Source: Candidatus Bipolaricaulota bacterium (GTDB lineage: Bacteria > Bipolaricaulota > Bipolaricaulia > UBA7950 > UBA9294). From it: a stretch of DNA of 18,100 bases. The stretch is from the NCBI GenBank assembly GCA_021159105.1, contig JAGGSM010000169.1, forward strand, positions 1 to 18,100, in the 5' to 3' direction. The notes below the pieces were generated by a model. The model searched no databases, had not been told where the DNA came from, and was given only the letters and a program-made list of their open reading frames with translations. The position numbers and the translations under genes were made by a program. Positions 13,647 through 18,100 of this stretch are shown here, in pieces; the stretch's first letter is position 1; every line of letters starts with the position of its first letter.

Positions 13647-16333
13647 ATGGTCTGACCAAAAGTAATCTCCTGCCACGCGAAGTTCCCATCAGCGTCTGGG
13701 ACAGCGGAGGTCATCCGACTGACGTCAGCGGGGACGGTGAACTCGCCGCTTCCCCAGACCACGTACTTCGTATCCCCGCTTTCCGTGACGATCCGGTAGA
13801 TGTTCGCCCCACGCGGGTCCGCCTGCAGCGGGGTCACACTCTCGAACGGCACGAGCTCGTTGGCGAGCAGTCGGAAGCTGTACAGGGCCGGTTTGGCAGT
13901 CCCGTCGGCCTCACGGAGTCCGTACTCCCGCCAGGTGTTTGTTGGGGTGTCCGCGGAGCCGATGTAGGTGTGCCAAAGGACAAGATCATCCCCTGCTCCC
14001 CAGGCCTGCACGATCCGCCGGAAGACATCGGCGGCCTGGGTCTCGGGACTGTTCGGGTAGTCGGTGCGGATGGTGAGGGTCGGGCTTGATGTGGAGCCTG
14101 TCTCCGTCATCCAGACCGGCTTATCGTCCAGGCCATGCTCTTTCAGGAACGCATCCAGCTTCTCACGCAATATTGTGTACGGCTCCCACGGGCCGTAGTA
14201 GTGGTAGTTGACGATGTCGAACCAGTCGGACCCTCCCCCTTCGATCACCCCGGACAGCCAGGTGTCGAACACGTAGTCGTTCAAGCCGCCCATCCCGGGC
14301 ATGACGATGATCGCGTCCGGGTCGTGCTGGCGGATAACGGCTGCCACCTGGGCGAAGAACGCGCCCTGCTCCTGCGGGCTGAACCCGTCTGAAGGATGAC
14401 ACTTAGGTAGTCCTCTCCTCCGAGTGCTTCCCGGATCGGCGGCCCGCCAGTGCTCCATCTCGTTTCCGATCTCCCAGTACTTGACGTAGGGGGCGTAGCG
14501 GTCGACGACGTGGGTCAGATAATCGATCGCCTCCGGCCCGAGTGTCTTTTGGAACTCGCTCGGATCGTCGCACCAAGGCGGGGTGGGGGAGGCGAACTGG
14601 TTGGAGAACAGGGTGACGATCGGGACGAAATCCGGATCGGTGATCACCGCGTCCGCCGCGGTGAAGTTCCACTCATCGTCGCGCGGCTCGACGATGTTCC
14701 AGTAGAGGTCCGCCTTGATGAACTGGCGGTACGCCTGCACGCCAAGATCAGCGAAGTCCTGAAATATGACATCGGGCTGGAAGCAGTCGTGAGTATCGTC
14801 CCAGTAGACCCTGATGAAATTCAGGCCGATCTGGGGGGCCGAAGCCCGGGTGTAGGCTTCGGCCTCGGTTTCAGATTGGACGATGTAGATCGGCATCCCG
14901 CCCAGCTTCAGCCTCAGGGCTCCGGTGTGGTCGACCGGGTTCCCTTGGGCATCGAACACCTGCGGCTGAGAGAGCGTGATCGGTAGATCAACCTCCACGG
15001 CCGGGGCGAGGAGCGCATCGTATGGGTCCGTGTTTCCTTCGCGCCGCCAGGCGACGTAGACCGAAGATTCATCATCCGATCTATCGACCCTGTACAGATA
15101 GACGCTCGGATCGTCCGTCTGGATTCGCACGATGCCGGTGACAGCGCCCAGAGTGCGTGTCATCCGCTGGTAGATATCGTAGCCCGGGAGCTCTTCGTAG
15201 CGATCGTTCATCAACCGCATCTGCCCGAAGATCGGATCAGCCCCGGGGGAGCGCAGGTTCCACCACCATATCCCCTCCACTCCAGAGGCGATCGTGACCA
15301 CGTTTCGCTCCACGATGTCCGCCGCCTGCATCCTCGTGTAAATCTCCGCCTGTTCGGGATCGCCCTGGAAGTAGAACGGCCACAGCTTGGGGTCTATGTC
15401 ATCCCTATGGGAGCGCACGTAGCGCAGAAAATGCGTCAATTTGGACCTGGAGTCGGTTGTAGAACGGTCCTTCTCCGCGTTTCGGAGGAGCGAGAAGAAC
15501 AGCGAACGCCCTCTGTCGTCATAAACCGTGCGCGGGTCCGGCCCTCCCTGCTCGGTGCAGACGATCGGCTTATCGTAGCCATACATGTGCATCCTATCGC
15601 GGAACCACTCGACGCGGGAGGATATGGTGTAGATGTCGTTGTACAACCTTACATCGAGGATATCGAAGTAATCACGTGCGTTCTTCAAGAAGTAATCGAA
15701 GAACTCGGCGTTCGTCGGTTCTCCTGATTTGGTGATCGAGCCGTTGTGGTTGCCCCCGATGACGATGGCATCCGGAAAGACCGATTTCACCGCCTCGTAG
15801 AAGATCTTCTGCAGCTCGACGTACTCCTCCGGTGCGTCGGCCGGGTAATGAGGAAAAGGTGAGGCCGGCTCCGTGTCCCTCTGCCAGTACTTTATCCCAC
15901 CGTTCGCTAACTCCTTCACGTGCTCGGCCACCGCTAGGATGAACTCGCGGTAGCGATCCGCGCATGACGCCCCACAGTCCGCGGCGTTGTACGGACAATC
16001 GACGAGCGGGCTCCCCTTACATACACCCTGCTGCTGCGTGCACCAACCGTCGGTGAAGATGTTCAATAGGCCATGATCATCCGGACCGAGCTGCGACAGG
16101 TACTGGTCGAGCGCGCTGAAGTCATACACTCCGGGTTTCGGCTCGAGGTCGTTCCAGTAGAACGAGACCTTGGTGCGGGAGACGCCGAGGTCGTGGATGT
16201 AATCCATGAAGTGATCGAGGTTCCTCGACCCCTCGCCGTACGCCACCCCGAAGGGGGATTCGGAGACTTGATCAGCGTAGACCACCCCGCCCAGCAGAGC
16301 GAGCGTCAGCAGAAGAACTAATAGCTTGGACAT
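13613..16333 (-). CDS. Secreted tandem glycoside-hydrolase-like protein, two GH-A TIM barrels
   Basis: 906 aa. Signal peptide about 1-21 (SKLLVLLLTLALLGGVVYA). Two homologous halves, each a clan GH-A type barrel (GH39/GH5-like) followed by a beta-sandwich. Barrel 1 (about 25-400): acid/base Glu155 in YWQRDTEP, nucleophile Glu261 in PIVCTEQGG; sandwich 1 ends GGMPIYIVQ. Barrel 2 (about 500-825): acid/base Glu625 in YWEIGNEMEHW, nucleophile Glu744 in VWMTETGS; sandwich 2 ends SSIPLLLK. Barrel 2 keeps the clan's Asn-Glu pair; barrel 1 has Thr-Glu. Barrel 1 also has a five-cysteine loop (98-124), probably disulfide-bonded outside the cytoplasm. Start: the upstream ATG at 16339 is only 1 nt from AGGAGG, whereas 16333 is 7 nt away. 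Substrate unknown; a xyloside or other plant or exopolysaccharide is a guess. Confidence 0.85.
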   Translation of the reverse strand: MSKLLVLLLTLALLGGVVYADQVSESPFGVAYGEGSRNLDHFMDYIHDLGVSRTKVSFYWNDLEPKPGVYDFSALDQYLSQLGPDDHGLLNIFTDGWCTQQQGVCKGSPLVDCPYNAADCGASCADRYREFILAVAEHVKELANGGIKYWQRDTEPASPFPHYPADAPEEYVELQKIFYEAVKSVFPDAIVIGGNHNGSITKSGEPTNAEFFDYFLKNARDYFDILDVRLYNDIYTISSRVEWFRDRMHMYGYDKPIVCTEQGGPDPRTVYDDRGRSLFFSLLRNAEKDRSTTDSRSKLTHFLRYVRSHRDDIDPKLWPFYFQGDPEQAEIYTRMQAADIVERNVVTIASGVEGIWWWNLRSPGADPIFGQMRLMNDRYEELPGYDIYQRMTRTLGAVTGIVRIQTDDPSVYLYRVDRSDDESSVYVAWRREGNTDPYDALLAPAVEVDLPITLSQPQVFDAQGNPVDHTGALRLKLGGMPIYIVQSETEAEAYTRASAPQIGLNFIRVYWDDTHDCFQPDVIFQDFADLGVQAYRQFIKADLYWNIVEPRDDEWNFTAADAVITDPDFVPIVTLFSNQFASPTPPWCDDPSEFQKTLGPEAIDYLTHVVDRYAPYVKYWEIGNEMEHWRAADPGSTRRRGLPKCHPSDGFSPQEQGAFFAQVAAVIRQHDPDAIIVMPGMGGLNDYVFDTWLSGVIEGGGSDWFDIVNYHYYGPWEPYTILREKLDAFLKEHGLDDKPVWMTETGSTSSPTLTIRTDYPNSPETQAADVFRRIVQAWGAGDDLVLWHTYIGSADTPTNTWREYGLREADGTAKPALYSFRLLANELVPFESVTPLQADPRGANIYRIVTESGDTKYVVWGSGEFTVPADVSRMTSAVPDADGNFAWQEITFGQTIPLSSIPLLLK

Positions 16334-16340
16334 ATGCATT

Positions 16341-16350
16341 CCTCCTCTTT
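16341..16350 (-). promoter_or_regulatory. SD that fixes the tandem-barrel start
   Basis: Minus strand AAAGAGGAGG; AGGAGG lies 7 nt from the ATG at 16333 but 1 nt from the ATG at 16339, so the downstream ATG is the likely start. A -10-like TAGAAT lies a little further upstream on the minus strand, with a poor -35. Confidence 0.65.
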
Positions 16351-16440
16351 AAGCGATGATTCTAAGTTAAAGGGGGCTCATAGATAAATGATGGCAGAGT
16401 TGTGTCTTTTTCATGAACGAAGTATGTCTGCCGCGAACCC

Positions 16441-16469
16441 TTGACACGGCGCACTCCGCGGGATAACAT
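16441..16469 (+). promoter_or_regulatory. Promoter of iclR-icd
   Basis: Perfect TTGACA (16441-16446), 17-bp spacer, TAACAT (16464-16469; 4 of 6). Predicted start near 16476. The leader to the gene is about 45 nt. Confidence 0.65.
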
Positions 16470-16480
16470 GCCCACATGTT
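16465..16480. promoter_or_regulatory. Candidate operator: AACATG-CCCA-CATGTT
   Basis: Perfect 6-bp inverted repeat with a 4-bp centre, covering the -10 and the predicted start point. A dimeric regulator bound here would block RNA polymerase. IclR proteins commonly repress their own genes, so the IclR encoded next to it is the natural candidate (inference). Confidence 0.5.
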
Positions 16481-16510
16481 GAGAGGCAGTTCTCACAAAA
16501 TGGGAATCGC

Positions 16511-16520
16511 AGAGGAGGAG
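16511..16520 (+). promoter_or_regulatory. SD ahead of the proposed ATT start of the IclR gene
   Basis: AGAGGAGGAG is a strong SD, with no ATG, GTG or TTG in the IclR frame for the next 35 nt. ATT at 16523 is close to it. An ATG at 16500 lies upstream of the SD and in another frame. Confidence 0.55.
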
Positions 16521-16522
16521 TC

Positions 16523-17272
16523 ATTACCACTCTGGAGAAGATTGTCAAGATTCTAACGTTGTTTTCCGGTGATACACCGACCCTGTCTGTCCCCGATATC
16601 GCACGTGCACTGCAGCTTCCCATCAGCACAGCATATCGCTACATTTCGGCTTTGAGACAGGCTGGCCTGGTGGAGGAGACGGACTCGGGTGGCGCGTATC
16701 ACCTCGGCACGATGATCATCAAACTTGCGCGCAATGTGCCGCGCAAACGACTACAAGATATCGCTCTTCCGTTCATGCAGAAACTCTCCGCCAAGACCGG
16801 GGAGGCAATCTGCCTATCGACGTTGCACTCCTATCAAGGGGTGTGTGTGGAAAGGGTGGAAGCTCAGCACACGCTGCGCGTTTCGCATGATCTTGGAGCG
16901 ATTTTTCCACTGCACGCAGGGGCGTCGGGGAAGATTCTACTAGCCTACCTCGATCGCAAAACACAGGAGACGATTATCAGAGACGTTGGCCTTCGTAGCT
17001 TTTCTCCTACGACGATAACAGACCGCAAGAAGCTGTACGCCGAGCTCGCGCAGATTCGCAAGCAAGGATACGCCCTGAGCGATGGCGAAGTGATCCCCGG
17101 AACCTTCGGAATCGGTGCACCGGTGATGTCATGCAAGAACAAGGTCGTTGCCGCCCTGAGCCTATCTGCACCGACAGACAGAATAAAGTCAAGGAATAAT
17201 CGACAGATTATCTCCCTTGTCGTGCAAACGGCAAAGAAAATCAGCGAGGGAGTGCAATCTCAAGAGGTTTGA
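16523..17272 (+). CDS. IclR family transcriptional regulator, apparent ATT start
   Basis: 249 aa if started at ATT 16523. Winged helix-turn-helix (about 4-62): TLEKIVKILTLF, then SVPDIARALQLPISTAYRYI as the HTH, and a wing ending SGGAYHLG. Effector domain (about 75-245) with FPLHAGASGKILLAYL and GYALSDGEVIPGTFGIGAPV. Family members bind small carboxylic acids or sugars' breakdown products as dimers or tetramers. Start: the first ATG/GTG/TTG in frame is TTG at 16559, but that would cut off half of the first helix (TLEKIVKILT). The frame upstream is in register, and an ATT lies just after AGAGGAGGAG (16511-16520), giving the family-typical MTTLEK N terminus. CTG at 16532 is another option. Regulates itself and probably icd, 32 bp downstream, and possibly the divergent glycosidase. 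Confidence 0.9.
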   Translation: MTTLEKIVKILTLFSGDTPTLSVPDIARALQLPISTAYRYISALRQAGLVEETDSGGAYHLGTMIIKLARNVPRKRLQDIALPFMQKLSAKTGEAICLSTLHSYQGVCVERVEAQHTLRVSHDLGAIFPLHAGASGKILLAYLDRKTQETIIRDVGLRSFSPTTITDRKKLYAELAQIRKQGYALSDGEVIPGTFGIGAPVMSCKNKVVAALSLSAPTDRIKSRNNRQIISLVVQTAKKISEGVQSQEV

Positions 17273-17304
17273 TAATTCTACAGTAGTACCTATAAGGAGG
17301 ATTC

Positions 17305-18100
17305 ATGACTCAAGAAAAGACTAGCATAGAATCAGAAGGAGAAGCAATCAGTATCAATAATGTCCGCTTAGACATCCCGGATCATCCGATCATCCCCTAC
17401 ATTCGTGGAGATGGAGTCGGTGTGGATATTACCCCGGTGATGATCAAGGTTGTCGACGCCGCAGTGGAGAGGGCCTATGGCGGGAAGAGGAAGATCGAAT
17501 GGCTGAAGGTGCTCGCCGGGGATGAGGCGATCGAAGCCAACCATCCCGATCTCTCTCCCGAACAGATCGCGGCGATTCCGCCTGATGAGCGCCAGAAGCT
17601 GTACCTTCCCGAAGAGACGATCCAGACGATCTGTGATCACCTGGTAGCGATCAAGGGGCCGCTGACCACACCGGTCGGGGGCGGAATCCGCAGCCTGAAC
17701 GTCGCTATGCGCAAGGAGCTCGACCTGTTCGCCTGCGTCCGGCCGGTGCGCCACATCGGTACACCCGCTCCTGTGAAGCGCCCGCAGGACTTCGACATCG
17801 TCTTCTTCCGCGAGAACACGGAGGACGTCTACGCCGGGATCGAGTGGGAAGCGGGTACGCCGGAGGCGCAGAAGGTGATCAACTGGCTGCAGACGGAGAT
17901 GGGAGTGAAGTCGATCCGCTTCCCGGACATGTGCGGGATCGGGGTGAAGCCGATCAGCCGTCAGGGGAGCAAGCGATTGATCCGCGCTGCGATCAAGTAC
18001 GCGATACTAAACGGCCGCAACCGCGTCACCGTTGTCCACAAGGGGAACATCATGAAGTTCACGGAAGGGGCGTTCCGCGACTGGGGATACGAAGTAGGAA
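17305..18100 (+). CDS. icd: NADP-dependent isocitrate dehydrogenase, 3' end outside the window
   Basis: About 265 codons visible of a family of roughly 415-430; open to the window end. It oxidatively decarboxylates isocitrate to 2-oxoglutarate in the TCA cycle. Seen: PYIRGDGVGVDITP near the N terminus; the substrate loop GPLTTPVGGGIRSLNVAMRK with Ser130, Asn132 and Arg136; Arg146 in CVRPVRH; Arg169 in FFRENTEDVYAGIE with Tyr176; Lys246 in VVHKGNIMKFTEGAF. The sequence follows the E. coli Icd pattern closely, including the serine that AceK phosphorylates there. The NADP-discriminating C-terminal residues are not visible, so NADP use is by family likeness. SD AAGGAGG (17294-17300) precedes the ATG. 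Lies 32 bp after the iclR gene, probably cotranscribed. Confidence 0.95.
   Translation, partial: MTQEKTSIESEGEAISINNVRLDIPDHPIIPYIRGDGVGVDITPVMIKVVDAAVERAYGGKRKIEWLKVLAGDEAIEANHPDLSPEQIAAIPPDERQKLYLPEETIQTICDHLVAIKGPLTTPVGGGIRSLNVAMRKELDLFACVRPVRHIGTPAPVKRPQDFDIVFFRENTEDVYAGIEWEAGTPEAQKVINWLQTEMGVKSIRFPDMCGIGVKPISRQGSKRLIRAAIKYAILNGRNRVTVVHKGNIMKFTEGAFRDWGYEVG

Noticed and set aside
16559..17272. TTG at 16559 as the start of the IclR regulator
   Set aside because: It has no SD at proper distance and removes the conserved first helix TLEKIVKILT, which is in frame just upstream.
1..18100. CRISPR array, tRNA, rRNA, phage genes or an obvious defence system
   Set aside because: None seen: no regularly spaced repeats, no cloverleaf-like sequence and no recognised nuclease, methylase, integrase or structural phage protein.

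Overview
This window is bacterial chromosome: GC-rich by eye, densely packed, with Shine-Dalgarno (SD) led genes. It carries housekeeping functions (PLP synthesis, glycolysis, Sec export, clamp loader, TCA cycle) mixed with accessory cell-surface and carbohydrate genes. No rRNA, tRNA, CRISPR array, integrase or intact insertion sequence was seen. The unusual gene order, the GAPDH with a VPVPTGSVTDF catalytic-domain variant and a SecD without an adjacent SecF would suit an uncultured lineage such as Bipolaricaulota (OP1/Acetothermia). That assignment is a guess and was not tested.

Layout. (1) 23-2508, minus strand: a tight pdxS-pdxT-gap operon behind a clear sigma70-type promoter. PdxST makes pyridoxal phosphate from glutamine, ribose 5-phosphate and glyceraldehyde 3-phosphate (G3P); the third gene encodes a G3P dehydrogenase. 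(2) 2591-4219, minus: a gamma-glutamyltransferase without a signal peptide. (3) 4337-7957, plus: mgtE, an unknown six-helix membrane protein, yajC and secD, probably one operon. A perfect 30-bp palindrome followed by a TATAAT lies inside the unknown gene. (4) 7887-8876, minus: holA, overlapping the 3' end of secD by 71 bp and possibly leaderless. (5) 8877-9208: no gene, but a cluster of hairpin-forming sequence. (6) 9209-9871, plus: a six-helix membrane protein of unknown function. (7) 9932-10813, minus: a secreted alpha/beta-hydrolase esterase. (8) 10939-13450: a divergent pair, an MJ1255-like glycosyltransferase and a PlsC-like acyltransferase whose motif-I histidine is replaced by tyrosine. 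(9) 13613-16333, minus: a secreted protein with two tandem GH-A type TIM barrels. (10) 16523-18100, plus: an IclR regulator, apparently starting at ATT, followed by icd (cut by the window end).

The most interesting structure is a 49-bp direct repeat (43 of 49 identical), at 10840-10888 and 13598-13646. One copy is the last codons, stop and trailer of the tandem-barrel gene. The other is an orphan copy just upstream of the esterase gene. The repeats bracket the glycosyltransferase/acyltransferase pair, as if that two-gene cassette had entered an ancestral glycosidase-esterase operon, or as if a second glycosidase had been deleted down to its tail. Other items are the palindrome upstream of yajC-secD, the AACATG-N4-CATGTT inverted repeat over the iclR promoter, and the altered acyltransferase motif.
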